The position numbers and the translations under genes were made by a program. From Novosphingobium sp. KCTC 2891 (GTDB taxonomy: Bacteria > Pseudomonadota > Alphaproteobacteria > Sphingomonadales > Sphingomonadaceae): DNA of 64,000 nt. This document shows positions 18,239-26,721 of this stretch, piece after piece. Below the pieces are notes generated by a model, which saw nothing but the letters and a program-made list of their open reading frames with translations, was not told the DNA's origin and did not search any database. Location of the stretch: NCBI RefSeq assembly GCF_025938155.1, contig NZ_JAPCZG010000004.1, forward strand, positions 62,001 to 126,000, in the 5' to 3' direction. Position 1 is the stretch's first letter. Every line of letters begins with the position of its first letter.

Positions 18239-18802
18239 ATGCTGGAACGCCCCATCCTTCCTCCCTTTGTCCAATCCGGGATCGAGCGGGTCACGGTCAT
18301 GCAGGGCCAGGCGCTCGCGTCGAGCGATCCCACGATCGAGTTTTCGACCGTGCTCGGCAGCTGCGTCGCCACCTGCCTCTACGATCCCGATGCCCGCGTG
18401 GGCGGCATGAACCATTTCCTGCTGTCGGAACCGCCCGCGGGTCACGGCGGCGCCACGCTGGACGAGCATTACGGCGTCTATCTGATGGAACTGCTCGTCA
18501 ACACCATGCTGGGCAAGGGCGCGCGCAAGTCGCGGCTCAAGGCGCATCTCTATGGCGGGGCCAACGTCAACCGCAACATGATGCGGATCGGCACGGCCAA
18601 TGCGGAGTTCGCCCGCGCGTTCCTTCAGCGCGAAGGCATCGAACTGGCGCGCGAAGATCTGGGCGGCACCAGTGCCCGCCGCGTCGATTTCCGCCCGGCC
18701 TCCGGCCAGGTGCGCTGCCGCACGGTCGAGGATCGCCTCGCGCCGCCCGTCCAACCCACCGCACGCCCGGCCAAGGCCACCGGCGAAGTCGAACTGTTCT
18801 GA
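18239..18802 (+). CDS. cheD: Chemoreceptor glutamine deamidase CheD
   Basis: This 187-residue protein matches CheD, which deamidates specific glutamines of MCPs and can bind CheC. The catalytic Cys42 (VLGSCVATCLYD) and His59 (GGMNHFLL) are present with the expected spacing of 17. A Glu-Val-Glu-Leu-Phe C terminus follows a variable Ala/Pro tail. It sits between cheB and cheY in the operon. Confidence 0.95.
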   Translation: MLERPILPPFVQSGIERVTVMQGQALASSDPTIEFSTVLGSCVATCLYDPDARVGGMNHFLLSEPPAGHGGATLDEHYGVYLMELLVNTMLGKGARKSRLKAHLYGGANVNRNMMRIGTANAEFARAFLQREGIELAREDLGGTSARRVDFRPASGQVRCRTVEDRLAPPVQPTARPAKATGEVELF

Positions 18803-18822
18803 GCGAAGAGCGAGTCCCATCC

Positions 18823-19194
18823 ATGAGCATTCCCACCCGGATCCTTACCGTAGACGACAGCCCGTCCATGCGCGCGCTGCTCAACCATGCATTGACCACG
18901 CAGGGCTTCGACGTATCCCAGGCCGAGGACGGCATTGCCGCGCTCGACTGGCTCGCGCTCAACGAAGTCGACGTGGTCATCACCGACATCAACATGCCCC
19001 GGCTCGATGGCTTCGGCCTGATCGAGAAGCTGCGCGAAGGCAGCCGCCACCGCGACCGCCCGATCCTCGTGCTCACCACCGAAAGCTCGGACGAGAAGAA
19101 GGCCCGCGCGCGCGCCGCCGGCGCCACCGGCTGGATCGTCAAGCCGTTCGACCCCGCCAAGCTCGTCGCCGCGGTCCGCCGCGTCGCCCACTGA
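18823..19194 (+). CDS. cheY: Chemotaxis response regulator CheY
   Basis: This single-domain receiver of 123 residues has the acidic pair at Asp11/Asp12, phospho-acceptor Asp55 (VVITDINMPR), Thr85/Thr86 (LVLTTES) and Lys107 (GWIVKPFDP). Phosphorylated by CheA, it would bind the FliM/FliN switch encoded earlier in the window. It follows cheD by 20 bases. Confidence 0.95.
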   Translation: MSIPTRILTVDDSPSMRALLNHALTTQGFDVSQAEDGIAALDWLALNEVDVVITDINMPRLDGFGLIEKLREGSRHRDRPILVLTTESSDEKKARARAAGATGWIVKPFDPAKLVAAVRRVAH

Positions 19195-19222
19195 CCCGCC
19201 ACACCGCAAGGAGGAACGCGCC

Positions 19223-19666
19223 ATGATCCGTGAACTCATCACCTTTGAAGTCGAAGGCCAGGTGTTCGGGCTCGACATCATGTCGATCCGCGAAATCCGC
19301 GCCTGGACGCCCACGACCCGCCTGCCGCGCGTTCCCCACTACGTCGCCGGTGTCGTCAACCTGCGCGGCACCGTGCTGCCGGTCGTCGATTTGGCGGCCC
19401 GGCTGGGCTGGCGCGCAACCGAGCCGACCCCCCGCCACGCGATCATCGTCACCCAGCTCGGTGCGCAGATCGGCGGATGGATCGTCGATTCGGTCAGCGA
19501 CATCGTCACCGTCCCTGACGAGGCGATGCAGCCGCCCCCGCCCAGCGCCGGCAACGATACCGTCGTCCCCTTCCTCGAAGGGCTCGCCGCCATCGAGGAT
19601 CGCATGGTCATGGTGCTGAACCTCGCCGCGCTGAGCGACGCCGGCCAGCTCGCCGAGGCCGCCTGA
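19223..19666 (+). CDS. cheW: Chemotaxis coupling protein CheW
   Basis: This 147-residue single CheW domain has FEVEGQVFGLDIMSIREI near the start, the RLPRVPHYVAGVVNLRG segment (about residues 33-49) and LPVVDLAARLG. CheW links MCPs to CheA in receptor arrays. A very strong AAGGAGG site lies 9 bases before the ATG. Confidence 0.97.
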   Translation: MIRELITFEVEGQVFGLDIMSIREIRAWTPTTRLPRVPHYVAGVVNLRGTVLPVVDLAARLGWRATEPTPRHAIIVTQLGAQIGGWIVDSVSDIVTVPDEAMQPPPPSAGNDTVVPFLEGLAAIEDRMVMVLNLAALSDAGQLAEAA

Positions 19667-19692
19667 CCCAGGTCCGATACGGGAGTACGCCC

Positions 19693-19956
19693 ATGGCCAA
19701 CCAGGCCACCCACCGCCAGATCGCGGTGGTGCTCGAGGAACTCGCGCAGGAAGTCGAGGCGCTCGGCGCCGCGCTATGCGTCGATATGGACGTTGCCATG
19801 CGCCACATGGACACGTTGCAGTCGATCGACCTGATCGCGCAGAAACAGCGCTCGCTCGCCGCGCTGCTCGATGCCGATTGCCCTGCCGAACAGGTCGAGA
19901 AGATCGCGATCGACACCCTGCGCGAACGGATGCGACTTCTCGGAACGCACCACTGA
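19693..19956 (+). CDS. Small conserved-looking protein at the end of the chemotaxis operon
   Basis: I do not recognise this 87-residue protein. It is predicted all-helical and acidic (VLEELAQEVEALGAAL, then a second amphipathic helix with LQSIDLIAQKQRSLAALL) with two Cys. It follows cheW by 26 bases on the same strand, ends the run of chemotaxis genes, and has codon use like its neighbours. Size and helix pattern would suit a chemotaxis accessory or phosphatase-like protein, but no CheZ or CheX motif is visible, so this stays open. Confidence 0.75.
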   Translation: MANQATHRQIAVVLEELAQEVEALGAALCVDMDVAMRHMDTLQSIDLIAQKQRSLAALLDADCPAEQVEKIAIDTLRERMRLLGTHH

Positions 19957-20108
19957 CGGCTGTGGCCGGGCGGCACCTGTCGCCCGGCCGCCCGCCTCCG
20001 AAGCGGCGCCCGCTCGGAAATCGACCGGGGCGCTCGCCGTGCGCCCGCACATGACAGCCCAAATGACAGCCATGGCGGACAGCCGATTGGGGCCAATGTC
20101 GTCCCCGC

Positions 20109-20137
20109 TTGGGCTTTTCCGCTCCTGCTGCTAGGGG
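20109..20137 (+). promoter_or_regulatory. Promoter of the ABC-F gene (TTGGGC-N17-TAGGGG)
   Basis: TTGGGC at 20109-20114 and TAGGGG at 20132-20137 are separated by 17 bases. Six bases (GCGCCC) then lead directly to the ATG at 20144, so the predicted transcript starts at or next to the start codon. No ribosome-binding site precedes the ATG. The same element stands before five other growth-related transcription units in this window. Confidence 0.65.
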
Positions 20138-20143
20138 GCGCCC

Positions 20144-22033
20144 ATGCTGAACATTCAGGGAATCACGGTGCGCCTTGGCGGGCGCGACATCTTGAGCCGC
20201 GCCACCGCGCCCATCCCCCCTCGGGGCAAGGTCGGGCTGATCGGCCGCAACGGCGCGGGCAAGTCCACGCTGATGAAAGTCCTGATCGGCCAGCTCGAAC
20301 CCGACGAGGGTGAGATCGAGATGCCGCGCACCGCAAAGCTCGGCTATATCGCGCAGGAAGCCCCCGCCGGCACCGCCACCCCGTTCGAAACCGTGCTGGC
20401 CGCCGATGCCGAGCGCACCGCGCTGCTGGAAGAGGCCGAGACCAGCACCGATCCCGACCGTCTTGGCGACGTGCACGACCGGCTGATCGCCATCGACGCC
20501 TACAGCGCCCCCGCGCGCGCCGCGCGCATCCTCTCGGGCCTCGGTTTCGACGAGACCATGCAGGGCCAGCCGCTCGATAGCTTCTCGGGCGGCTGGAAGA
20601 TGCGCGTCGCCCTCGCCGCGCTGCTGTTCTCGCAGCCCGATGTGCTGCTGCTCGACGAACCGTCGAACCACCTCGATCTCGAAGCCACGCTGTGGCTGGA
20701 GAACTTCCTCAAGTCCTACCCCGCCACGCTGATCGTCATCAGCCACGAGCGCGACCTGCTCAACACCGTGTGCGACCACATCCTCCACCTCCAGGGCGGC
20801 AAGGTCACGCTCTATCCGGGCGACTACGACAGCTTCGAGCGCCAGCGCGCCGAACGCGCCGCGCAGGCCGCCGCCGCGCGCGCCGCGCAGGAAACCCAGG
20901 CAAACAAGCTCAAGGATTACATCGCGCGCAACAGCGCCCGCGCCTCCACCGCCAAGCAGGCGCAGTCGCGCGCCAAGATGCTGGCGCGGATGCAGCCCAT
21001 CGCCGCCGTGATGGAAGATCCCAGCCTCAGCTTCGACTTCCCCGATCCCGAGGAACTGCGCCCGCCGCTGATCACGCTCGATCTGGCGGCGGTCGGCTAT
21101 GCCGAAACGCCGGTGCTGCGCCGGCTGAACCTGCGCATCGATCCGGACGACCGCATCGCGCTGCTGGGCCGCAACGGCAACGGCAAGACCACGCTGGCGC
21201 GCCTGCTCGCGGCGCAGCTCACGCCGATGGAAGGCGAGATGAACGCCACCGGCCGGATGCAGATCGGCTACTTCACCCAGTATCAGGTCGAAGAACTCGC
21301 CGGAGACGCGACCCCGCTCGAACACATGACCCGCGCCATGCCGGGCAAGACGCCGGCCGCCGTGCGCGGCCAGTTGGGCCGCTTCGGCTTCTCCGGCCCG
21401 CGCGCCACCGCGCAGGTCGGCACGCTCTCAGGCGGCGAACGCGCGCGCCTCGCCCTCGCACTCGTCACGCGCGATGCGCCGCACATGCTCATCCTCGACG
21501 AGCCGACCAACCACCTCGACGTCGATGCGCGCGAGGCGCTGGTGCAAGCGCTCAATTCCTACAAGGGCGCGGTCCTGCTGATCAGCCACGATCGCCACAT
21601 GGTCGAACTCACCGCCGACCGGCTGGTGCTCGTCGATGACGGCACCGCGCGCGAATACGACGGCTCGATGGAGGACTACATCGACTTCGTGCTGGGCCGT
21701 AACCAGCCGAAGGACGATGCCGGTGGCGGCAAGGGCAAAGGCAAGAGCGGCAAGCAGGATCGCCGCGCCACGGCCGCCCTGCGCGAACAACTGCGTGATC
21801 TGAAGAAGACCATGACCGAAGCCGAGGCACGCGTCGCGAAATTGCAGGCCCGGCTCAACGAGATGGACCGCGCCATGTTCGAACCGGGCAGCGCCAAGGG
21901 CGACCTTGCCAAGCTGACCATGGGCCAGTTGGCCGAACGGCGCGGCGGCGTGGCAACCGATCTCGAACAGGCCGAAAGCGCGTGGATGACGGCCAGCGAA
22001 ACGTACGAAGCCGCGCAGGAACAGGCGGCGTGA
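20144..22033 (+). CDS. ABC-F family ATP-binding protein
   Basis: This 629-residue protein has two ABC ATPase domains in tandem, with Walker A GRNGAGKST (about 36-44) and GRNGNGKTT (about 342-350) and signature motifs SFSGGWKMR and TLSGGERAR. There is an inter-domain linker and a charged C-terminal coiled coil (about 530-625). There are no membrane segments, so this is an ABC-F protein of the Uup/YheS/EttA kind, acting on ribosomes rather than in transport. Its stop overlaps the GTG of the next gene. It is probably translated from a leaderless mRNA. Confidence 0.93.
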   Translation: MLNIQGITVRLGGRDILSRATAPIPPRGKVGLIGRNGAGKSTLMKVLIGQLEPDEGEIEMPRTAKLGYIAQEAPAGTATPFETVLAADAERTALLEEAETSTDPDRLGDVHDRLIAIDAYSAPARAARILSGLGFDETMQGQPLDSFSGGWKMRVALAALLFSQPDVLLLDEPSNHLDLEATLWLENFLKSYPATLIVISHERDLLNTVCDHILHLQGGKVTLYPGDYDSFERQRAERAAQAAAARAAQETQANKLKDYIARNSARASTAKQAQSRAKMLARMQPIAAVMEDPSLSFDFPDPEELRPPLITLDLAAVGYAETPVLRRLNLRIDPDDRIALLGRNGNGKTTLARLLAAQLTPMEGEMNATGRMQIGYFTQYQVEELAGDATPLEHMTRAMPGKTPAAVRGQLGRFGFSGPRATAQVGTLSGGERARLALALVTRDAPHMLILDEPTNHLDVDAREALVQALNSYKGAVLLISHDRHMVELTADRLVLVDDGTAREYDGSMEDYIDFVLGRNQPKDDAGGGKGKGKSGKQDRRATAALREQLRDLKKTMTEAEARVAKLQARLNEMDRAMFEPGSAKGDLAKLTMGQLAERRGGVATDLEQAESAWMTASETYEAAQEQAA

Positions 22034-22491
22034 GCGTCGCCTTCCGGCGCGACGGAGACGAGGAACACCTCGAACCGAAATTTGAAGTGCCGATCCCGCC
22101 CGGCCCCAACCGCGTGACGCCGCAAGGTGCGGCACAGATCGACGAGCGGCTGGCGCATTACGAAGCGCTGGTTGCGGCCGGCGGAGAGGAAACCGCGCTC
22201 ACGGCGGCGAAGCGCGACTTGCGCTATTGGCGCCAGCGCAAGGCCGGTGCCGAATTGATGCCGCCCGCCGATGGCCAGGCGGTGGCGTTCGGCACGCGCG
22301 TCACCTTCCGCCTTGGCGGACAGGTCCGCACGATCCGCATCGTCGGCCACGACGAAGCCGACGTCAGCGAAGGCAAGATCGCCTTCACCGCCCCGCTTCC
22401 GCGCGCGATGATGGATGCCGAAGTGGGAGAATTCGCCGACTTCAACGGCAAGGTCGACGCGATCGAAGTGCTGGAAATAGCGCCGCTGTAA
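22030..22491 (+). CDS. GreA/GreB-like transcription factor with a shortened coiled coil
   Basis: The 153-residue product begins at a GTG overlapping the ABC-F stop (GTGA). The C-terminal half (GTRVTFRLGGQVRTIRIVGHDEAD, then LPRAMMDAEVGEF) matches the Gre-factor FKBP-like domain that docks at the RNA polymerase secondary channel. The N-terminal part starts with VTPQGAAQIDERL as in Gre proteins. However, its helical hairpin is shorter and lacks the usual tip with GDRSENADY-type acidic residues. It may bind polymerase without stimulating transcript cleavage, as Gfh1 or Rnk do. Confidence 0.82.
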   Translation: MSVAFRRDGDEEHLEPKFEVPIPPGPNRVTPQGAAQIDERLAHYEALVAAGGEETALTAAKRDLRYWRQRKAGAELMPPADGQAVAFGTRVTFRLGGQVRTIRIVGHDEADVSEGKIAFTAPLPRAMMDAEVGEFADFNGKVDAIEVLEIAPL

Positions 22492-22593
22492 TCACGACAG
22501 GCGCGATTTCGTCGCCGCCCCTCGTGTTCTTCCCCAGCCTGCTCTTCCCCAGCCGGCTCGTTCCCGCCCTGTCGTCCTGAGCCTGCCGAGGCA

Positions 22594-22623
22594 CGCGCGC
22601 CAGCCCGCAGGGACCGGCGCGCG
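22594..22623. terminator. Inverted repeat between convergent genes
   Basis: Eight-base arms CGCGCGCC and GGCGCGCG enclose 14 bases in the gap between the Gre-like gene (+) and the DEAD-box gene (-). There is no U tract on either strand, so it is at best a weak or Rho-assisted terminator. Confidence 0.4.
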
Positions 22624-22629
22624 CAAGCC

Positions 22630-24399
22630 TCAGCCGCGCTCGAAGCGCTTGGGCTTGAACGGCTTCTTGCTGCGGAACGGCGCGCCGCCCGGGCCACCGG
22701 GTCCGCCAGGGCCGCCCGCGCCGCCGGCAGGGCGCTCGCGATGGGGCTGGCCGGCGTTGGGCGAACCACCCTTGCGATGTTCGCGTGCGGCTTCGCGCGG
22801 CGGCTGGGCCGCGGCTTCGATGGTGATGCCGCTTTCGTCCTCGCCGTTCGGATCGGCGGTGCGCTCCACCGCCATGGCGAACTTGTCGGCCACGGCGATC
22901 GGGATCTGCACGTGCGTCTCGTTCGCCGCGATGCGAATCGCGCCGATCTCGTTGCGCGTGATGTGGCCACGGCGGCACAGCAGCGGCAGCAGCCAGCGCG
23001 GATCGGCGTTCTGGCGGCGGCCCACATCGAGACGGAACCACACCACGTCATCAAAGCCGGGGCGGTGGCGCTCGGCGCGCGATTCGGGGTTGTTGCCGAT
23101 CAGGTCTTCGGGCTGCGGCAGCGCCGCGCTGTGCGCGCGTACCAGCGCCAGCGCCAGTTCCTCGGCGGTCTTGTGGGCCAGCAGCTCGCGCGCGATGACC
23201 AGATCGGCCTCCTCGGCCTCGACCGGCTGAAGCAGCGTGGCCAGCAGGCGCTCGCGGTCGGCCTGGCGGATTTCGTCCGGCCCCGGAGCGTCGATCCACT
23301 GCGCCTCGATCCGCGCACCGCGCAGCATCATTTCCACGCGGCGACGGCGCGGGAACGGCACGATCAGAACGGCGGTGCCCTTCTTGCCGGCGCGGCCGGT
23401 ACGGCCCGAACGGTGCTGGAGCGTTTCCGCATCGCGCGGAATTTCCACGTGAACCACAAGGCTGAGCGAGGGCAGGTCGATGCCGCGCGCGGCGACGTCG
23501 GTGGCCACGCACACACGGGCGCGGCGGTCGCGCAGCGCCTGCAGCGCATTGTTGCGTTCGGACTGGCTATGCTCGCCCGACAGCGCCACGGCGGCGAACC
23601 CGCGCTCCAGCAGCAGCGCATGCAGCCGGCGCACGTTGTCACGCGTGGCGCAGAACAGGATCGCGGTTTCCGCCTCGTGCAGACGCAGCAGGTTGACCAC
23701 CGCGTGCTCGATGTCGGCCGGGGCGACGGTGACAGCCTGATAGCTGATGTCGCCGTGGCCGCGTGCCTCGCCCACCGTCGAGATGCGCAGAGCGGCATCC
23801 TGGTAACGACGCGCCAAAGCCTCGATCGGCTTGGGCATCGTTGCCGAGAACAACAGCGTGCGGCGGCCCTGCGGAGTTGCGTCCAGCAGCTCTTCCAGGT
23901 CCTCGCGGAAGCCCATGTCGAGCATCTCGTCGGCTTCGTCGAGCACCACGGCGCGCAGGCTCGACAGATCGAGCGCACCGCGTTCGACATGGTCGCGCAG
24001 GCGGCCCGGCGTGCCGACCACGATGTGCGCGCCGTAGTTCAGCGCACGGCGTTCGCGCATGGGGTCCATGCCGCCAACGCAAGTGGCGATGCACGCGCCG
24101 GTTTCGGCATAGAGCCAGGTCAGCTCGCGGCTCACCTGAAGCGCCAGTTCGCGGGTCGGCGCCACGACGAGCGCCAGCGGCGCCCCGGCCTTGGGCAGGC
24201 CTTCCTCGGGGTGGATCAGGTCATCGGAGATCGCCAGCCCGAAAGCCACCGTCTTGCCCGAGCCGGTCTGCGCCGACACGATCAGGTCGCGCCCACGCGC
24301 CTCGGCTTCGAGCACGGCCGATTGCACCGGGGTCAGCGTGGTATAACCATGCTGCGTCAGCGCACTGTCGAGCGCGCCGGGAAGTCCTTCAAACGTCAT
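22630..24399 (-). CDS. DEAD-box ATP-dependent RNA helicase
   Basis: This 589-residue helicase has all family motifs: Q motif near the start, AQTGSGKT (I), PTRELALQ (Ia), TPGR, VLDEADEML (II, DEAD), SAT (III), and HRSGRTGRAG (VI). A DbpA-type RNA-binding domain follows (about residues 455-530). The tail is Arg/Gly/Pro rich with GPGGPGG repeats and ends in basic KKPFKPKRFERG. This is the DeaD/CsdA type, acting in ribosome assembly or mRNA turnover. The ATG at 24399 fits the family start; an upstream in-frame ATG at 24471 adds an unrelated Arg-rich stretch. Confidence 0.93.
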   Translation of the reverse strand: MTFEGLPGALDSALTQHGYTTLTPVQSAVLEAEARGRDLIVSAQTGSGKTVAFGLAISDDLIHPEEGLPKAGAPLALVVAPTRELALQVSRELTWLYAETGACIATCVGGMDPMRERRALNYGAHIVVGTPGRLRDHVERGALDLSSLRAVVLDEADEMLDMGFREDLEELLDATPQGRRTLLFSATMPKPIEALARRYQDAALRISTVGEARGHGDISYQAVTVAPADIEHAVVNLLRLHEAETAILFCATRDNVRRLHALLLERGFAAVALSGEHSQSERNNALQALRDRRARVCVATDVAARGIDLPSLSLVVHVEIPRDAETLQHRSGRTGRAGKKGTAVLIVPFPRRRRVEMMLRGARIEAQWIDAPGPDEIRQADRERLLATLLQPVEAEEADLVIARELLAHKTAEELALALVRAHSAALPQPEDLIGNNPESRAERHRPGFDDVVWFRLDVGRRQNADPRWLLPLLCRRGHITRNEIGAIRIAANETHVQIPIAVADKFAMAVERTADPNGEDESGITIEAAAQPPREAAREHRKGGSPNAGQPHRERPAGGAGGPGGPGGPGGAPFRSKKPFKPKRFERG

Positions 24400-24782
24400 A
24401 TGTCTTGCCAATCCGCCGAAATTCGCGGCCCGTCGTTCCTGTTGTCGAAAGCGCCACCGGCAGGGCGGCAAGGGTGTCGCCGCAGGAATGGCTGGCCGGC
24501 ACCTCGAATAGGTTGCGGTGCCCCATACAGGATCGGGCGGGGTTTGGCTTGCTCTTTTTTCGCGCCCCCACGCGTTCGGTAAGGACCACCGGTTCGCGGC
24601 GACCGATGCGCACGTCTGCTGCCCCCCATGCCGGCCTTGGGTGCGGTTAGGTGTCGTTCAGGTAGATCCGCGCAAATCCCCACGGCGGACAGCGATTCCG
24701 GCGGCGATGGCGGCAGAAAATTCGCATCAGGCACCCGCTGGCGCTGGACTTGACCCTCTGCCCTCGTCCATGAGCCAAGGCT
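24400..24782. other. 383-base divergent intergenic region
   Basis: This gap separates the minus-strand helicase from the + strand GST gene and must hold both promoters. A TTGACC at 24749-24754 is too near the GST start to be its -35 unless initiation lies inside the gene. I see no gene, repeat or convincing structured RNA here. The open readings that cross it are Arg/Ala-rich shadows. Confidence 0.5.
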
Positions 24783-25454
24783 ATGTGGCAACTCTACCAG
24801 TTCCCCCTCTGCCCGTTCAGCCGCAAGGTCCGGCTGCTCCTTTCGGAAAAGGGCGTCGGGTATGACCTGATCCGCGAGAATCCGTGGGAGCACCGTGAGG
24901 AGTTCCAGAACCTGAACCCGGCCGTGCGCACCCCGGTGCTGCACAACCCCGAGCGGCAGATCACGCTCGTCGACAGCCGGGCGATCTGCGAATATTTCGA
25001 GGAAACGGTCGACAAGGCGCCGATGATCAACGGCACCGCCACCAACCGCGCGGAAATTCGCCGGCTGGTCGCGCTGTTCGACGAAAACTTCTTCGCCGAC
25101 GTGACCCATCCGCTGCTCGACGAGCGCATGAAGAAGCGGCTGATCTATCGTCAGTCGCCGGATTCGCGGATCCTGCGCGAGGCGATGCGGCTGGCCAATG
25201 CCCACCTCGATTATGTCGACTACCTGATCGACAACCGCCCCTGGCTGGCCGGCGCCACGATGAGCCTGGCCGACCTGACGGCCGCCGCGCAGATTTCGGT
25301 GGCGGACTACCTCGGCGGGATCGACTGGTCGCAGCACGAACAGGCGCGCGGCTGGTATTCGGTGTTCAAGAGCCGGCCGAGCTTCCGCCCGTTGCTGTCG
25401 GAGCGGATGGACGTGATCCACCCGCCCTCGCACTACGCCGACGTGAACGCCTGA
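24783..25454 (+). CDS. fzlA: GST-family protein, probably cell-division factor FzlA
   Basis: This 223-residue GST-fold protein has an N-terminal thioredoxin-like domain starting WQLYQFPLCPFSRKVRLLL and a helical C-terminal domain from about residue 85. The ending RPSFRPLLSERM...HPPSHYADVNA resembles the conserved C terminus of alphaproteobacterial FzlA, which binds FtsZ and licenses constriction. The neighbouring NDUFA9-like reductase gene also fits the fzlA neighbourhood I recall. An ordinary glutathione transferase is the alternative. No separate promoter or good ribosome-binding site is evident. Confidence 0.75.
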   Translation: MWQLYQFPLCPFSRKVRLLLSEKGVGYDLIRENPWEHREEFQNLNPAVRTPVLHNPERQITLVDSRAICEYFEETVDKAPMINGTATNRAEIRRLVALFDENFFADVTHPLLDERMKKRLIYRQSPDSRILREAMRLANAHLDYVDYLIDNRPWLAGATMSLADLTAAAQISVADYLGGIDWSQHEQARGWYSVFKSRPSFRPLLSERMDVIHPPSHYADVNA

Positions 25455-25465
25455 GATGCATGGCC

Positions 25466-25511
25466 CGCCTCAAGCTGACGCTTGAGGCGCGGGAGCGGCT
25501 CGGCCGCTCCC
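25466..25511. terminator. Two tandem hairpins between convergent genes
   Basis: Hairpin one has 9-base arms CGCCTCAAG/CTTGAGGCG with a 6-base loop (25466-25489). Hairpin two has 9-base arms GGGAGCGGC/GCCGCTCCC with a 3-base loop (25491-25511). They lie between the fzlA-like gene and the minus-strand reductase and probably end transcription from both sides, although U tracts are lacking. Short ATGCAT palindromes flank the pair. Confidence 0.65.
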
Positions 25512-25521
25512 GGTCAATGCA

Positions 25522-26487
25522 TCACGCGAAACGCGTCTTGGTGCCGAAGCGGCCATACTTGCGATAACGGACCATCCAGCGGTCGAGGAACAGCTCGAGC
25601 GGGCGCGGATGGACGCCCAGTTCCTTGAGGCCGGGCAGCGCGCCGCTGGCGACATTGCCCTTTTCCAGCAGGCGCCACTGGTCGCGGGTGATCGGCGCGC
25701 CCGGCAGCCAGCCGGTGAAGGTGGCGATCGCCGCCGAGATGCCGTCCGGCAGGTCCAGGAACACGCGGCTGCGGCCTTCCGCCTTGGCGATGCGGCGATT
25801 GAGATCCGCCATGGTGACCTGTTCCGGCCCGGCGATCTCATAGGTCCTGCCCGCGTGCGCGGCCGGCGCGGCGAGCACGTTGCCGACAGCTTCTGCCGCA
25901 TCGTCGACGAACACGGGCTGGAGCTTCGCCGTGGGACCGAACACCGGCAGCACCGGCAGGCTCGCGATCAGTCCGGCGAACATGGTGACGAACTTGTCGT
26001 CCTCGCCGAACAGGATCGACGGGCGCAGGATCGTCGCCTCGGGGAAGGCGGCGAGCACAGCGGCCTCGCCCTCGGCCTTGGTCCGGGCATAGGCCACGTC
26101 CGATTCGGCATCTGCGCCGATCGCCGACACATGGACGAACGCGGAAGCGCCGGCCGCGCGGGCGATGGCAGCGACACGCCCCGCGCCCTTGCCCTGCACC
26201 GCGCCGAGATCGCCGGCAAAGGCGCCGACCAGATTGACCACGGCATCAACCCCGGTCAGCGCAACTTCAAGCGTGTGGGGCTTGGTCACATCGACCGCGA
26301 CGAGCTGGACCTGGCCCAGCGCGCCCAGCGGCTTCAGCCGGAAAGCCCGCTCCGGATGGCGGCTGCACACGCGCAACCGCGCGCCGCGTGCCAGCAATTC
26401 CTGCGCCAGATGGGTGCCGAAGAACCCGCTGCCGCCAACGAGTGCGACCAGCCTGCCTTCGAGATCGCGCGCCCTGCCCTTGCCCAT
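25522..26487 (-). CDS. NDUFA9-like NAD(P)-binding protein (atypical SDR)
   Basis: This 321-residue protein has an N-terminal Rossmann motif VALVGGSGFFGTHLAQEL (GGSGFFG, about residues 15-21). It is an atypical short-chain dehydrogenase of the complex I NDUFA9 subunit family. The YxxxK of catalytic SDRs appears as YARTK (about 130-134). Bacterial members may take part in ubiquinone synthesis or bind NADPH structurally. The ATG at 26487 begins just before the dinucleotide fold; a longer frame up to 26655 has no family character. Confidence 0.85.
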   Translation of the reverse strand: MGKGRARDLEGRLVALVGGSGFFGTHLAQELLARGARLRVCSRHPERAFRLKPLGALGQVQLVAVDVTKPHTLEVALTGVDAVVNLVGAFAGDLGAVQGKGAGRVAAIARAAGASAFVHVSAIGADAESDVAYARTKAEGEAAVLAAFPEATILRPSILFGEDDKFVTMFAGLIASLPVLPVFGPTAKLQPVFVDDAAEAVGNVLAAPAAHAGRTYEIAGPEQVTMADLNRRIAKAEGRSRVFLDLPDGISAAIATFTGWLPGAPITRDQWRLLEKGNVASGALPGLKELGVHPRPLELFLDRWMVRYRKYGRFGTKTRFA

Positions 26488-26648
26488 ATGCCTCAAACCT
26501 GCGCCAAGTGTGGTGGTGCCGCGCGGGAGAACCCCGTGCGACGTTCGCAGCCGCCTTTGGCACAGAGCGCCCCCGAGGTTCAACACGCGGGACACCCCTT
26601 GCAGCGCCTGCCTACGAAAAAAGAGCACATGAAGGCGAGAAAGCCATG

Positions 26649-26677
26649 TTGACACCCCGCAGCGCGTCCCTTAGAGG
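26649..26677 (+). promoter_or_regulatory. Promoter of tRNA-Leu(CAG) (TTGACA-N17-TAGAGG)
   Basis: A perfect -35 TTGACA (26649-26654), 17-base spacer and TAGAGG (26672-26677) are followed by the GC-rich discriminator CGCCCTCCTACCC. The tRNA begins 45 bases after the -10. The block from TAG to TACCC is nearly identical to that before the second tRNA-Leu gene on the other strand. Confidence 0.8.
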
Positions 26678-26721
26678 CGCCCTCCTACCCGGCGATCAGC
26701 GCTTCAGCAGGTCGCCTCCGT

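Noticed and set aside
20138..20143. GGGCGCCC-type palindromes at several intergenic sites as a dispersed repeat or mobile element
   Set aside because: They line up with the -10/discriminator of the shared promoter form and are explained by it.
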